From positions 58,605 through 122,604 of the forward strand of contig JAGAQV010000016.1 of NCBI GenBank assembly GCA_017622555.1: a DNA stretch of 64,000 nt, read 5' to 3'. This DNA is from Clostridia bacterium (GTDB taxonomy: Bacteria > Bacillota > Clostridia > Oscillospirales > Acutalibacteraceae). The position numbers were made by a program, and so were the translations under genes. Shown one piece after another: positions 48,107-57,691 of this stretch. Below the pieces are notes generated by a model, which was given only the letters and a program-made list of their open reading frames with translations, was not told where the DNA came from and did no database searches. Positions within the stretch are counted from its first letter, which is position 1. The number at the start of each line of letters is the position of its first letter.

Positions 48107-48134
48107 AGCCGTGTTAACTCACACGGCTATTATG
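48107..48134 (+). terminator. Hairpin upstream of the polysaccharide promoter
   Basis: AGCCGTGT (48107-48114), TAACTC, ACACGGCT (48121-48128), followed by ATTATGTTT. The T tract is weak, so it may be an insulating terminator or a leader structure. Confidence 0.45.
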
Positions 48135-48185
48135 TTTAATGGTATTACTTCGCCGTTTTGTAAGGAGATAAAAGTGACAAAAGGC

Positions 48186-48214
48186 TTGTGTTTTTATGTG
48201 CTGTATGATATACT
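48186..48214 (+). promoter_or_regulatory. Promoter of the polysaccharide operon
   Basis: TTGTGT (48186-48191), a 17-base spacer and TATACT (48209-48214). No other promoter or terminator is evident until 62986, so about 14.7 kb may be one transcript. Confidence 0.55.
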
Positions 48215-48300
48215 AAACTAGGTTATATATATTATAAATTTGTTCTAACTTCAAAAATTGATATAAGAACACACAGAATAAAAATTAAGGAGCAATTTCA

Positions 48301-49290
48301 ATGGCCCAAAAGCGAGAAGAAGTTTTAATGTTTTGCCCTGCTTTTTTTGGGTATGAAAACAGAATAGCACAAGCGTTTCGTGATGCGGGTTTTGATGTTT
48401 GTCTTTATGATGAAAGACCGAATAAAAGTTTTATTTGCAAAGCGGCTTTACGTTTCAATTTGAAATTTTATAAGTCATTTGTAAAAAAATATGTTAAGAA
48501 AATTATAGATCAAAACAAGGACAAGCAGTTTGAATATGTGCTTGTTGTCAAAGGCGAGGCAATAGGCGAAAAAGAAATTGAAATGTTGCGTGAGGCATAT
48601 CCGAATGCAAAAATGGTTTTGTATTTTTGGGATTCGGTGGCAAACGTGCCTGACGGTGAAAAGAAAATGGCCCTTTATGACAAGGTGCTTACTTTTGACC
48701 CTAATGACGCTAGAAAATACAAAATACCTTTTTTGCCAATCCCTTATGGAAAAGAATATACAAAAAATGAAGAAAATGTGGATTATAAATATGACGTAGC
48801 CTTTATAGGTACCGCCCACTCGGTACGTCCAAGGGTTGTTAAGCAAATAAAAAAGCAGTGCGAGCAAATGGGAAGAAAATGTTTTACATATTTTTATTCC
48901 CCGCATATTTTGGTCTTTATGTTCAACAAGCTGTTTAATAAGGATTATCGTTATATCTCGCTTAAAGAAGTTAATTTTACCGCTCTTTCAACTAAAGAAG
49001 TGTGTGAAATTTATAACTTGAGTAGGTGTGTATTGGATATTGAGCATCCAAAACAGCACGGTACTACCACAAGACCGGTTGAAATGCTTCCTATGAAAAA
49101 GAAGATTATTACAACAAACATACATGTTAAGGATTTTGATTTTTATAATCAGAACAATTTTTTAATTATAGACAGGGATAACCCCCAAATAGACGAAGAG
49201 TTTTTTGAAAGTGAATATCTTCCGGTTAAAGAGGATGTGCTTTATAACTATTCTCCGAAAAAGTTTGTTGAAACTCTTTTGAAATTTTGA
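48301..49290 (+). CDS. GT-B-type glycosyltransferase, CgeB-like
   Basis: The protein has 329 residues. It starts like a Rossmann donor/acceptor domain (MFCPAFFGYENRIAQAFRDAGFDV), contains LYFWDSVANVPDG and YDVAFIGTAHSVRPRVVKQI, and the C-terminal TTTRPVEMLPMKKKIITTN and FLIIDRD segments found in CgeB-like and capsular transferases. The residue pattern suggests transfer of a nucleotide-activated sugar, but donor and acceptor are not readable. It opens the polysaccharide operon with AAGGAG at 48288-48293. Confidence 0.75.
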   Translation: MAQKREEVLMFCPAFFGYENRIAQAFRDAGFDVCLYDERPNKSFICKAALRFNLKFYKSFVKKYVKKIIDQNKDKQFEYVLVVKGEAIGEKEIEMLREAYPNAKMVLYFWDSVANVPDGEKKMALYDKVLTFDPNDARKYKIPFLPIPYGKEYTKNEENVDYKYDVAFIGTAHSVRPRVVKQIKKQCEQMGRKCFTYFYSPHILVFMFNKLFNKDYRYISLKEVNFTALSTKEVCEIYNLSRCVLDIEHPKQHGTTTRPVEMLPMKKKIITTNIHVKDFDFYNQNNFLIIDRDNPQIDEEFFESEYLPVKEDVLYNYSPKKFVETLLKF

Positions 49291-49310
49291 TAATCGGGTG
49301 AAAATGCATT

Positions 49311-50240
49311 ATGAGTACAGTTTTGATATTATTAGCCGCATATAACGGTCAAAAGTATATTGGGGAAATGGTGGATTCTATCATTTGTCAGGATTATACC
49401 GATTGGCACTTGATTTTATCGGATGATTCTTCCTCTGACTCGACATTTTCTATTTTAGAAGATTACGCCAATAGATATCCCGAAAAAATTACCCATTATA
49501 AATCGGGTAAAAAATTTGGCAATGCTCAAGACCATTTTATGCATTTGTTATCCCAGCACAATGATGCACCATACATTATGTTTTGTGATCAAGATGATGT
49601 GTGGCATAAAGACAAGATAAGCAAAACCCTTGCTAAAATGAAGGAAATTGAAATAGAAGAAACACCTGCATTGGTTCATACAGACCTTGTTGTTGTTGAC
49701 GGTGCTTTAAATGTAATTTCAAATTCCTTTTGCAAGCATTCAAAGCTTAATGGTAACCGCTTGGGCTTAAATCAGTTGTTGGTGCAAAACGTGGTTACAG
49801 GATGCACGTTGATGATGAATAATAAACTGGCCAAGCTTAGTTGCAGCTGCCCGTTTCCGAAAGAAGCTATTATGCATGACTGGTGGATAGCTTTAATTTG
49901 CTCGGTTTTCGGTAAATCAGCATTCTTGAATTATTCCACAATGGATTATCGCCAACACGGAAACAATTCGGTAGGAGCTAAGAATGTTGCGTCGCCATCA
50001 TATCTTTTGGAAAGATTAAAATCAAGAGCAATGAAAAAATCCATACGGAATTCTGTAGAGCAGGCACAAGCTTTTTTAAATTGCTTTGGTGATAGCATTC
50101 CGTCGGACAAAAAGTTAATTATTAATGATTTTGTAAAAACAAAGGACGCTTCAATATTTGTGAAGGATTATATTTACTTAAAACATCACATATTCAAGTG
50201 CGGATTGATAAGAGTGTTAGCTCAGTTTATAGGAGGATAA
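49311..50240 (+). CDS. Family 2 glycosyltransferase, rhamnosyltransferase-like
   Basis: The protein has 309 residues. GT-A features: ILLAAYNGQKYIGEMVDSI, LSDDSSSDSTFSIL (first Asp motif), IMFCDQDDVWHKDKI (DQDD, metal and nucleotide site) and AIMHDWWIALI. The DQDDVW plus HDWW pattern is common in rhamnosyltransferases, which fits the rml genes 2 kb downstream. It overlaps no gene, and the polymerase start follows its stop by 2 bases. Confidence 0.9.
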   Translation: MSTVLILLAAYNGQKYIGEMVDSIICQDYTDWHLILSDDSSSDSTFSILEDYANRYPEKITHYKSGKKFGNAQDHFMHLLSQHNDAPYIMFCDQDDVWHKDKISKTLAKMKEIEIEETPALVHTDLVVVDGALNVISNSFCKHSKLNGNRLGLNQLLVQNVVTGCTLMMNNKLAKLSCSCPFPKEAIMHDWWIALICSVFGKSAFLNYSTMDYRQHGNNSVGAKNVASPSYLLERLKSRAMKKSIRNSVEQAQAFLNCFGDSIPSDKKLIINDFVKTKDASIFVKDYIYLKHHIFKCGLIRVLAQFIGG

Positions 50241-50242
50241 CG

Positions 50243-51742
50243 GTGGTTAAAAAATTTCTATTTTTAAATACCGTAAAAGAGAATATAACAAACTTCAAAA
50301 AACAGTCTTTTTTAGGCAAGTGTGATATTGTATCCTTTGTGCTTTTGTTTTTGTTTTTTGTTGATTGTGCTTTTTCGGGCGGCGGAAAATATCTGCAAAT
50401 AGGCCCTGTAAGTTTTCGAATGATAGTTGCCGGTGCGGCATTTATCTTTGCAATTCCGAAATTAATAACGAATATTAAAAAGTATATAAGAAATCCGCTT
50501 CTTTATATGTTTTCGGCTTTTTTGGTTTATTTGGCATTTTCAGCAGTGGTAGGAATTAAAGCTAATAACAATATGGGAGTACTGTTAAGCGACCTAAAAG
50601 GTTTTATGTGGCTTTTTACAGTGCCTTCGCTCATAATTACGGTAGATAGCAAGAAAAGATTTGAATATATACTTAACGCAATTGTTTTGGGCGCATTTAT
50701 TCAAGCGACAATGGTTTTGACAATACATTTCGTATCTTGTATATTCAAAAATGGTTTTTGGTTATTTTACGAGACGCTTATAGAACAACAATTCGGTATA
50801 CTTGATTTGATTTCATATAGAATATTTAGAATTTTTATGCGTTCAAGTCCATATATGATATTAGCTTGCAGTATTATCTTCTTTAAACAATTAAAGCAAG
50901 ACAAACTGAAAATCAAATATATTTTATCAATAGCATTATTCTTGGTTTGTATCCTTCTTTCATTTACACGCTCATTGTTTGGCGGTGTGTCTGTAGTTTT
51001 TGTTTGTATTATTTTTGCGGTAGTCATATTTTATCGTTTCAAAATCAAACTGATGATAAAAACGTTGTTTTGCGTAGCCCTTTCGGTATTGCTTTGTGTC
51101 GGAGTGATGGAATTTGTTTTTGACGCAGCATATTTAAATTTTGCAATCTCACGCACGTTTGGCGTTCCGGTAAAACAGTCGATTATTGTAAGTACTAAAT
51201 ATAAAATTAAGAACATTGATTGGAAAAGTGTGCTTGGTTTAGTTGGTTCATCAGATTCAGGCGATTCTGACACCGAAGATGAATATCCATACGAATTTGA
51301 CACCGAAGATGAATATCCATACGAATTTGACATTGAGTCTCAACAAAACTATATTAATAATACCGAAGCCAGTGATTCTCTACGGGCTATAACAAAGCGT
51401 GAATTAAAGGCCTTAATAGTAAAAAAACCAATATTCGGCAACGGTTTAGGCGCTTGTTCTGAAACGAGGGGCGGAGCTGACGAATATTTCTATTATGATA
51501 TGTTGGCAAGAATGGGTATTATAGGATTATTACTATATATGGCTCCGTTTATATATATTTGTTTTTACATCTTAAAGAAAAAACAGCTGGCTATTTCCAG
51601 CTATGCTTCAGTAGCGCTTATTTGCGGAGTAATCGGCTTCTGGGCAGTTACTTGGTATAATCCTTGGATGAACGCAGCACTGGGAATTGCGGTTTATTCT
51701 TTAAGTTGCTCAACAATTGAAGTTTATAAAAATAAAAATTGA
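50243..51742 (+). CDS. O-antigen polymerase/ligase-like protein (Wzy type)
   Basis: The protein has about 499 residues and ten to twelve membrane helices, and starts at GTG 50243 (AGGAGG at 50231-50236). A large outer loop of about 110 residues (345-455) precedes the last helices, as in Wzy/WaaL proteins. The loop carries a perfect duplication of a 10-residue unit DTEDEYPYEF, coded by an exact 30-bp repeat. It ends SYASVALICGVIGFWAVTWYN in the final helices. The protein is likely the polymerase of the surface polysaccharide. Confidence 0.82.
   Translation: MVKKFLFLNTVKENITNFKKQSFLGKCDIVSFVLLFLFFVDCAFSGGGKYLQIGPVSFRMIVAGAAFIFAIPKLITNIKKYIRNPLLYMFSAFLVYLAFSAVVGIKANNNMGVLLSDLKGFMWLFTVPSLIITVDSKKRFEYILNAIVLGAFIQATMVLTIHFVSCIFKNGFWLFYETLIEQQFGILDLISYRIFRIFMRSSPYMILACSIIFFKQLKQDKLKIKYILSIALFLVCILLSFTRSLFGGVSVVFVCIIFAVVIFYRFKIKLMIKTLFCVALSVLLCVGVMEFVFDAAYLNFAISRTFGVPVKQSIIVSTKYKIKNIDWKSVLGLVGSSDSGDSDTEDEYPYEFDTEDEYPYEFDIESQQNYINNTEASDSLRAITKRELKALIVKKPIFGNGLGACSETRGGADEYFYYDMLARMGIIGLLLYMAPFIYICFYILKKKQLAISSYASVALICGVIGFWAVTWYNPWMNAALGIAVYSLSCSTIEVYKNKN
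51269..51328 (+). repeat. Perfect 30-bp tandem repeat inside the polymerase gene
   Basis: Two identical 30-bp copies (51269-51298 and 51299-51328) encode DTEDEYPYEF twice, and the next codons (GACATT) begin a decayed third copy. The unit keeps the reading frame, so copy changes alter only the loop length. Confidence 0.95.
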
Positions 51743-51760
51743 TATAAAGGTGTGTGAATT

Positions 51761-52657
51761 ATGAAAGGTATAATTTTAGCCGGCGGTTCCGGTACAAGAC
51801 TTTATCCGCTTACGAAGGTGACTTCTAAGCAACTTTTGCCGATTTATGATAAACCTATGATTTATTATCCAATGTCGGTACTTATGAATGCAGGTATCCG
51901 TGATATTCTAATAATATCAACCCCGCAGGATACCCCTCGTTTTCAGGACTTGCTAGGTGATGGTAAGCAGTTTGGCGTTAACCTTTCTTATGCAGTTCAG
52001 CCCTCACCTGACGGACTTGCTCAGGCATTTATAATCGGTGCGGATTTTATAGGCGACGATACTGTGGCAATGGTGCTTGGCGATAATATATTCGCCGGCC
52101 ACGGACTGAAAAAACGCCTTAAAGCTGCTGTAGAAAATGCCGAAAATGGAAAGGGCGCTACGGTATTTGGATATTATGTAGACGACCCTGAACGTTTTGG
52201 AATTGTTGAATTTGATAAAGACGGACGAGCTGTTTCTATTGAAGAAAAGCCACAGAAGCCCAAGAGCAATTACTGTGTTACCGGCCTTTATTTTTATGAC
52301 AACCGTGTTGTTGAATATGCAAAAAATCTTAAGCCCTCTGCTCGTGGCGAGTTGGAAATAACGGATCTAAACCGCATATATCTTGAAAACGGCGATTTGA
52401 ACGTTGAACTTTTAGGTCAGGGCTTTACGTGGCTTGATACGGGAACACACGAAAGTTTAGTAGAAGCTACAAACTTTGTTAAAACTGTTGAGACCCATCA
52501 GCACCGTAAGATTGCCTGCCTTGAAGAAATAGCATATCTTAACGGTTGGATAACCAAAGAGGATGTTTTGGAAGTTTATGAGGTTTTAAAGAAAAATCAA
52601 TACGGACAGTACTTAAAGGATGTACTTGACGGCAAATATATTGATGTTTTACGTTAA
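51761..52657 (+). CDS. rmlA: Glucose-1-phosphate thymidylyltransferase
   Basis: The protein has 298 residues. The start [19 protein letters not shown] is the nucleotidyltransferase loop, followed by [25 protein letters not shown]-like [11 protein letters not shown], and [19 protein letters not shown]. It makes dTDP-glucose from glucose-1-phosphate and dTTP, the first step to dTDP-rhamnose and to dTDP-3-aminohexoses. All four rml genes lie in the order A-B-D-C within 3.5 kb. Confidence 0.97.
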   Translation: MKGIILAGGSGTRLYPLTKVTSKQLLPIYDKPMIYYPMSVLMNAGIRDILIISTPQDTPRFQDLLGDGKQFGVNLSYAVQPSPDGLAQAFIIGADFIGDDTVAMVLGDNIFAGHGLKKRLKAAVENAENGKGATVFGYYVDDPERFGIVEFDKDGRAVSIEEKPQKPKSNYCVTGLYFYDNRVVEYAKNLKPSARGELEITDLNRIYLENGDLNVELLGQGFTWLDTGTHESLVEATNFVKTVETHQHRKIACLEEIAYLNGWITKEDVLEVYEVLKKNQYGQYLKDVLDGKYIDVLR

Positions 52658-52675
52658 TTTTAAGGAGAGATTATT

Positions 52676-53695
52676 ATGACTATTATCGTTACAGGCGGCG
52701 CCGGTTTTATCGGTTCAAACTTTGTTTTTCACATGCTTAAGAAATATCCTGATTACCGCATTATTTGCTTGGACAAGCTCACCTATGCAGGTAATCTTTC
52801 AACACTTGCTCCGGTTATGGATAATCCTAATTTCCGTTTTGTTAAGGCGGATATTTGCGACAGAGATGCCGTTTACAAGCTTTTTGAAGAAGAAAAGCCT
52901 GATATTGTTGTAAACTTTGCGGCAGAAAGTCACGTTGACCGTTCTATTGAAGATCCCGGCATTTTCTTGCAAACCAATATTATGGGCACTCAGGTTTTGA
53001 TGGACGCATGCCGTAAATACGGTATTACCCGTTATCATCAGGTATCTACCGATGAGGTTTATGGTGACTTGCCGTTAGACCGTCCTGACCTTTTCTTCAC
53101 CGAAGAAACACCCATCCACACCTCTTCGCCATATTCAAGCTCTAAAGCAGGCGCAGATTTGTTGGTTTTAGCATATCACCGCACCTTTGGCTTGCCGGTG
53201 ACTATCAGCCGTTGCTCTAATAACTACGGCCCTTATCATTTCCCCGAAAAATTAATTCCTCTTATGATCGCCAATGCACTTAACGATAAGCCATTGCCCG
53301 TTTACGGTGAAGGCCTTAACGTTCGTGACTGGCTTTACGTTGAAGACCACTGTAAAGCTATAGACCTTATTATTCACAAGGGCCGTGTTGGCGAGGTTTA
53401 TAATATCGGCGGCCATAACGAAATGAAGAACATTGATATTGTTAAAATTATTTGTAAGGCTCTCGGCAAGCCCGAAAGCTTAATTACTTATGTTACAGAC
53501 CGTAAGGGTCATGATATGCGTTACGCTATTGACCCTACTAAGATTCATAATGAACTTGGTTGGTTGCCTGAAACTATGTTTGCTGATGGTATTCAAAAGA
53601 CTATTCAGTGGTATCTTGATAACAAGGAATGGTGGGAAACCATAATTTCGGGCGAATATCAAAATTATTACGATAAGATGTACGGTAACAGATAA
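52676..53695 (+). CDS. rmlB: dTDP-glucose 4,6-dehydratase
   Basis: The protein has 339 residues, an extended SDR with GGAGFIGSNFV (NAD loop), AAESHVDRSI, and TDEVYG containing the catalytic Asp-Glu. It also has YSSSKAGADLLV (Tyr-x3-Lys) and RCSNNYGPYHFPEKLIPL. It forms dTDP-4-keto-6-deoxyglucose, the branch point for RmlC/RmlD and FdtA/FdtB. AGGAGAG precedes the ATG. Its stop overlaps rmlD by one base. Confidence 0.97.
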   Translation: MTIIVTGGAGFIGSNFVFHMLKKYPDYRIICLDKLTYAGNLSTLAPVMDNPNFRFVKADICDRDAVYKLFEEEKPDIVVNFAAESHVDRSIEDPGIFLQTNIMGTQVLMDACRKYGITRYHQVSTDEVYGDLPLDRPDLFFTEETPIHTSSPYSSSKAGADLLVLAYHRTFGLPVTISRCSNNYGPYHFPEKLIPLMIANALNDKPLPVYGEGLNVRDWLYVEDHCKAIDLIIHKGRVGEVYNIGGHNEMKNIDIVKIICKALGKPESLITYVTDRKGHDMRYAIDPTKIHNELGWLPETMFADGIQKTIQWYLDNKEWWETIISGEYQNYYDKMYGNR

Positions 53696-54579
53696 TGAAG
53701 GTTTTTGTAACGGGTGTTGGCGGTCAGCTGGGTTATGACGTTATGAACGAACTGACTGCTCGCGGATGTGAAGCCGTAGGCAGCGATATTTTGGATTCAT
53801 GCAGTTTTGAAAGGTACGTAAAGCTTGACATTACGGACGCAAATGCGGTGCGTAATACCTTGTTGGAAATTAAGCCCGATGCAGTAGTACATTGCGCCGC
53901 TTGGACAGCAGTTGATGCTGCAGAGGATGAAGAAAACAAGGAAAAGGTACGTGCAATAAACGCTTTAGGCACAGAAAACATTGCTAAGGTTTGTAAAGAA
54001 TTAGACTGTAAAATGGTTTATATTTCAACAGACTATGTGTTTGACGGTCAGGGCGAAAAACCTTGGGGTGCTGATTGTAAGGATTATGCACCCTTAAGCG
54101 TTTATGGTAAAACTAAATTAGAGGGCGAATTAGCAGTAAGCAGTATCTTGGATAAATACTTCATTGTTCGCATAGCATGGGTTTTTGGACTTAACGGTAA
54201 AAACTTTATTAAAACCATGCTTAACGTGGGCGCAAAGTATGATACTGTTCGTGTGGTTTGCGACCAAATTGGAACGCCTACATACACGCTTGACCTTTCA
54301 CGATTATTGGTGGATATGATTGAGACCGAAAAATACGGGTATTATCATGCCACAAACGAGGGAGGATTTATAAGCTGGTATGATTTTACCTGTGAAATTT
54401 TCCGTCAGGCAGGATACACCACAAAGGTTGTACCTGTAACAACTGCAGAATATGGTATTTCAAAGGCGGCAAGACCTTTTAACAGCCGTCTTGACAAATC
54501 TAAGCTTGTAGATAACGGGTTTAAGCCGTTACCCACTTGGCAGGATGCACTTTCCCGTTATTTAAAGGAGATTAAGTAA
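53695..54579 (+). CDS. rmlD: dTDP-4-dehydrorhamnose reductase
   Basis: The protein has 294 residues, an SDR with VTGVGGQLGYDV, CAAWTAVDAAE, STDYVFDG and YGKTKLEGE (Tyr-x3-Lys), then WVFGLNGKNF and the C-terminal RPFNSRLDKSKL, all typical of RmlD. It reduces the 4-keto sugar to dTDP-L-rhamnose. It begins at the last base of rmlB and ends 1 base before rmlC. Confidence 0.96.
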   Translation: MKVFVTGVGGQLGYDVMNELTARGCEAVGSDILDSCSFERYVKLDITDANAVRNTLLEIKPDAVVHCAAWTAVDAAEDEENKEKVRAINALGTENIAKVCKELDCKMVYISTDYVFDGQGEKPWGADCKDYAPLSVYGKTKLEGELAVSSILDKYFIVRIAWVFGLNGKNFIKTMLNVGAKYDTVRVVCDQIGTPTYTLDLSRLLVDMIETEKYGYYHATNEGGFISWYDFTCEIFRQAGYTTKVVPVTTAEYGISKAARPFNSRLDKSKLVDNGFKPLPTWQDALSRYLKEIK

Positions 54580-54580
54580 A

Positions 54581-55186
54581 ATGGGACAAATTAAAGTTAC
54601 AAAATGCTCAATTGAGGGCCTTTATATAATTGAGCCTGCAGTTCACGGCGATGCAAGAGGTTATTTTATGGAAACGTATAACCAACGTGATATGGCCGAA
54701 GCAGGACTTAATATGGTTTTTGTGCAGGATAATCAAAGTATGTCCGTTAAGGGTGTGCTTCGTGGCTTGCACTTCCAAAAGGAATTTCCCCAAGGCAAGC
54801 TTGTGCGTGTTATCAAGGGCAGGGTTTTCGACGTTGCGGTTGATTTAAGAAAAGGCAGCGAAACCTATGGCAAGTGGTACGGTGTTGAGCTTACTGAAGA
54901 AAATAAAAAGCAGTTTTATATTTCCGAAGGCTTTGCTCATGGTTTTTTAGTGCTCAGCGATACTGCTGAATTTTGCTATAAGGTGACTGATTTTTATCAC
55001 CCCGGTGATGAGGGCGGTCTGGCTTGGAATGACCCTGAAATTGCGATAGAGTGGCCCGAACTTTATGGCGTTTATAACGGCACCGCAAGCGCTGAGGGTT
55101 ATACTCTTTCAGACGGCACACCCATTAACTTAAGCGACAAGGACCAAAAATGGTTGGGACTAAACGATACTTTCGTATTTGAGTGA
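54581..55186 (+). CDS. rmlC: dTDP-4-dehydrorhamnose 3,5-epimerase
   Basis: The protein has 201 residues, a double-stranded beta-helix cupin. Recognisable are VFVQDNQSMSVKGVLRGLHFQ with the catalytic His in RGLHFQ, GRVFDVAVDLRKGSETYGKW and YISEGFAHGFLVLSD. It epimerises C3 and C5 of dTDP-4-keto-6-deoxyglucose. ATG 54581 follows the rmlD stop immediately. Confidence 0.96.
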   Translation: MGQIKVTKCSIEGLYIIEPAVHGDARGYFMETYNQRDMAEAGLNMVFVQDNQSMSVKGVLRGLHFQKEFPQGKLVRVIKGRVFDVAVDLRKGSETYGKWYGVELTEENKKQFYISEGFAHGFLVLSDTAEFCYKVTDFYHPGDEGGLAWNDPEIAIEWPELYGVYNGTASAEGYTLSDGTPINLSDKDQKWLGLNDTFVFE

Positions 55187-55193
55187 TATTATA

Positions 55194-56144
55194 ATGAGTT
55201 TTGATGTTTCAGTTATAGTATTAACATATTTTCCTGATAGAGATAAGCTTATAACAACGTTAAAGTCGGTTTTAATGCAAAAAAAGGTTTCGTATGAAAT
55301 TTTAATTGCAGACGACGGATCGGAAAATTTTTTTCAAAATGATATTGAAGAAATTATGAGGCGATATAACTTTACCGATTTCAAGTTTGTTACTCACAGC
55401 AAAAATCAAGGTACGGTAATTAATTTTTACGATGCTGTAAAGGAAGCAAAAGGCAAGGTTATAAAGCCCATTTCACCAGGGGATTATTTGTACGATGAAG
55501 ATACGCTTCTAAGGGTTTATAGCTTTATGAATGAGAATGAAGCCGACGTTGCTTTTGGCGATTTGGTTTATTATTCTAATGAAAACAAGTTTACGGTTTT
55601 CGATAAAAAAGAGCCTATTTGTGATGAACTGTATTTTTGCTATAAGAATTACAATAGTAAAAAAATTGCTAAAAGACTTATAAAATATTCAGATTCTATC
55701 TGTGGCGCTTCACTTTTTTATAAATCATCGGTTTTACGTGAAGGATTATCTAAAATAGTCGGTACGGTTATCTATGCCGAAGATTCAATTACGCAAATGT
55801 TTGCTTTATTGGGCAAAAAAATTCTAAAAATAAACGACTTTGTGGCTTTTTATGAATACGGAACGGGAATTTCTACTAATAAGGCATTTGGTTCTAACCG
55901 TATGTTAGAGGATTTTCTTCGTTTTTATGTGTTGCTTAATAAAACGTTCCCTAAAAACAGTTATATAAAAAGCGCCATTAAAAAATTTGGTTTAATAAAA
56001 AATAATAAAAAAATTCAGTATTATTTATACCGATTAACGCAGGCAGATAATAATCTGTACAGCATAAAGCAAAAAATGGTTTTGAGAAAGTACCAATGTG
56101 TTAATTACAGCTTGGATTTCTTTAATGAAATAAACAGCCGTTAA
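55194..56144 (+). CDS. Family 2 glycosyltransferase
   Basis: The protein has 316 residues: VSVIVLTYFPDRDKLITTL, ILIADDGSENFFQ (Asp-Asp motif), KPISPGDYLYDED, and YKSSVLREGL with a long basic C-terminal part rich in Lys and Tyr. The donor is not predictable. The ATG at 55194 is chosen over an upstream in-frame start inside rmlC, since it begins the family motif. The A/T content rises sharply after rmlC, as in many serotype-specific genes. Confidence 0.88.
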   Translation: MSFDVSVIVLTYFPDRDKLITTLKSVLMQKKVSYEILIADDGSENFFQNDIEEIMRRYNFTDFKFVTHSKNQGTVINFYDAVKEAKGKVIKPISPGDYLYDEDTLLRVYSFMNENEADVAFGDLVYYSNENKFTVFDKKEPICDELYFCYKNYNSKKIAKRLIKYSDSICGASLFYKSSVLREGLSKIVGTVIYAEDSITQMFALLGKKILKINDFVAFYEYGTGISTNKAFGSNRMLEDFLRFYVLLNKTFPKNSYIKSAIKKFGLIKNNKKIQYYLYRLTQADNNLYSIKQKMVLRKYQCVNYSLDFFNEINSR

Positions 56145-56189
56145 ATTATTAGAAAGGATTTCGGCATAACATTGTGCCGTGGCATAAGT

Positions 56190-56594
56190 ATGGAAATTAT
56201 AAAATATACTTTTCCCCCACATGGGGACGAACGTGGTCAATTGGTTGCAATTGAGGCTTTGAAGGATTTACCTTTCGAGTTTAAGCGTGTTTACTATATA
56301 TATGACACTAAAGATGGCGTTCGCCGTGGTTTTCACGCTCATTACGATTTGGAACAAATTTTAATTTGCGTTAGCGGTAGCTGTAAAATACATTTGGACA
56401 ACGGTTTTGAAACCGAAGAGGTTTTGCTTGACAAACCCAACGAGGGTCTTTACATTGCAAATAATATGTGGCGTGAAATGTATGATTTCACAAAGGATGC
56501 GGTGCTTTTGGTAATCGCATCAAGACCTTATGAAGAATCTGATTATATTCGTAATTATGACGATTTTATAAAAATGGTTAAGGAGGTAAAATAA
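56190..56594 (+). CDS. FdtA/QdtA-like dTDP-6-deoxy-hex-4-ulose 3,4-ketoisomerase
   Basis: The protein has 134 residues of cupin type: [34 protein letters not shown] (His-rich active-site strand), [19 protein letters not shown] and [11 protein letters not shown]. FdtA-type enzymes shift the keto group of dTDP-4-keto-6-deoxyglucose from C4 to C3, giving either galacto (FdtA) or gluco (QdtA) products. Which one cannot be told here. It is directly followed by an FdtB-like aminotransferase. A TTG 18 bases upstream at 56172 is an alternative start. Confidence 0.88.
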   Translation: MEIIKYTFPPHGDERGQLVAIEALKDLPFEFKRVYYIYDTKDGVRRGFHAHYDLEQILICVSGSCKIHLDNGFETEEVLLDKPNEGLYIANNMWREMYDFTKDAVLLVIASRPYEESDYIRNYDDFIKMVKEVK

Positions 56595-57691
56595 TGAAAA
56601 TTCCTTTTGTTTCATTTAAACCTATGGAGCGCGAATTGGACACTGAGCTTCGTGCGGCGTTTACACGTGTTTTTGAAAACAGCTGGTATATTGACGGTGC
56701 AGAGGACAAGGCTTTTGAAGAAGCTTTTGCAAAATATTGTAAGGCAGATTATTGTGTTGGCTGCGGAAACGGGCTTGACGCTTTAATGCTTACACTTAAA
56801 GCGCTTGGCATAGGCAAAGGGGACGAGGTTATTGTTCCTTCTAACACATTTATTGCAACAGCGCTTGCTGTTACCTACGTTGGTGCAACCCCCATTTTTG
56901 TAGAGCCGGATATTAACACCTTCAATATCAACCCATCTTTAATAGAAGAAAAAATCACACCCAAAACAAAGGCAATAATGCCCGTTCATCTTTATGGTCA
57001 GGCTTGTGATATGGATCCAATTATGGCAATTGCCAAAAAGCATAATTTGTTCGTGGTTGAAGACTGTGCACAGGCTCACGGTGCCACATATAAAGGCAAA
57101 AACATAGGTACCTTTGGTGATGCAGCAGGCTTTAGTTTTTACCCCGGTAAAAATTTGGGCGCTTTGGGTGATGCGGGCGCTACAATTACAAACAATAAAG
57201 AATTGGCCGAAAAATTACGTGCGCTTGGCAACTATGGTTCGGACTATAAATACCATCATATTTACCAGGGCACAAACTCACGTCTTGATGAATTGCAAGC
57301 AGCGTTTTTATCTGCAAAAATTCCTTTTATGGATAAAATGAACAAAAACCGCAGAGAAATTGCTAAAAAATATCTTGAAGGAATTAAAAACCCGTCTATT
57401 ATTTTACCATATGTTATGCCCGAATGTGAACACGTATGGCATGTTTTTGCCATTCGTTCTAACCGTCGCGACGAGCTTGCAAATTATCTTGAAGAAAACG
57501 GAATTGGCGTTAATAAGCATTATCCCATTCCCATGCATATGCAGGAATGCTATAAGGAATTGGGAATTAAGCAGGGTGAGCTTCCTATAGCAGAGGAAAT
57601 TAGCGCAACTCAGCTTAGCTTACCACTTTACTACGGAATGACTGATGAGGAAATTAATTATGTCATCAACTGTATTAACCAATTCAAATAA
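56594..57691 (+). CDS. DegT/DnrJ/EryC1-type sugar aminotransferase (FdtB/QdtB-like)
   Basis: The protein has 365 residues of PLP type: [72 protein letters not shown] with the PLP Lys of PGKNLG, and [12 protein letters not shown]. It aminates the 3-keto sugar to dTDP-3-amino-3,6-dideoxyhexose. The ATG is reached by the TAAATGA stop-start overlap with the cupin gene. It overlaps the acyltransferase gene by 32 bases. Confidence 0.93.
   Translation: MKIPFVSFKPMERELDTELRAAFTRVFENSWYIDGAEDKAFEEAFAKYCKADYCVGCGNGLDALMLTLKALGIGKGDEVIVPSNTFIATALAVTYVGATPIFVEPDINTFNINPSLIEEKITPKTKAIMPVHLYGQACDMDPIMAIAKKHNLFVVEDCAQAHGATYKGKNIGTFGDAAGFSFYPGKNLGALGDAGATITNNKELAEKLRALGNYGSDYKYHHIYQGTNSRLDELQAAFLSAKIPFMDKMNKNRREIAKKYLEGIKNPSIILPYVMPECEHVWHVFAIRSNRRDELANYLEENGIGVNKHYPIPMHMQECYKELGIKQGELPIAEEISATQLSLPLYYGMTDEEINYVINCINQFK

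Larger units (their letters stand above)
47994..48300. other. Intergenic region before the polysaccharide operon
   Basis: The 307 bases hold the minus-strand fumarase promoter (TATAAT 48025-48030) and a hairpin AGCCGTGT/ACACGGCT at 48107-48128. A rightward promoter at 48186-48214 and an 80-base A/T-rich leader follow. I see no gene, JUMPstart or ops element in it. Confidence 0.7.

Noticed and set aside
48107-48134. JUMPstart/ops-type antitermination element
   Set aside because: No GGCGGTAG core is present; only a simple hairpin is seen.
51269-51328. CRISPR-like repeats
   Set aside because: Only two direct copies without spacers, in frame within a coding region; no cas genes are in the window.
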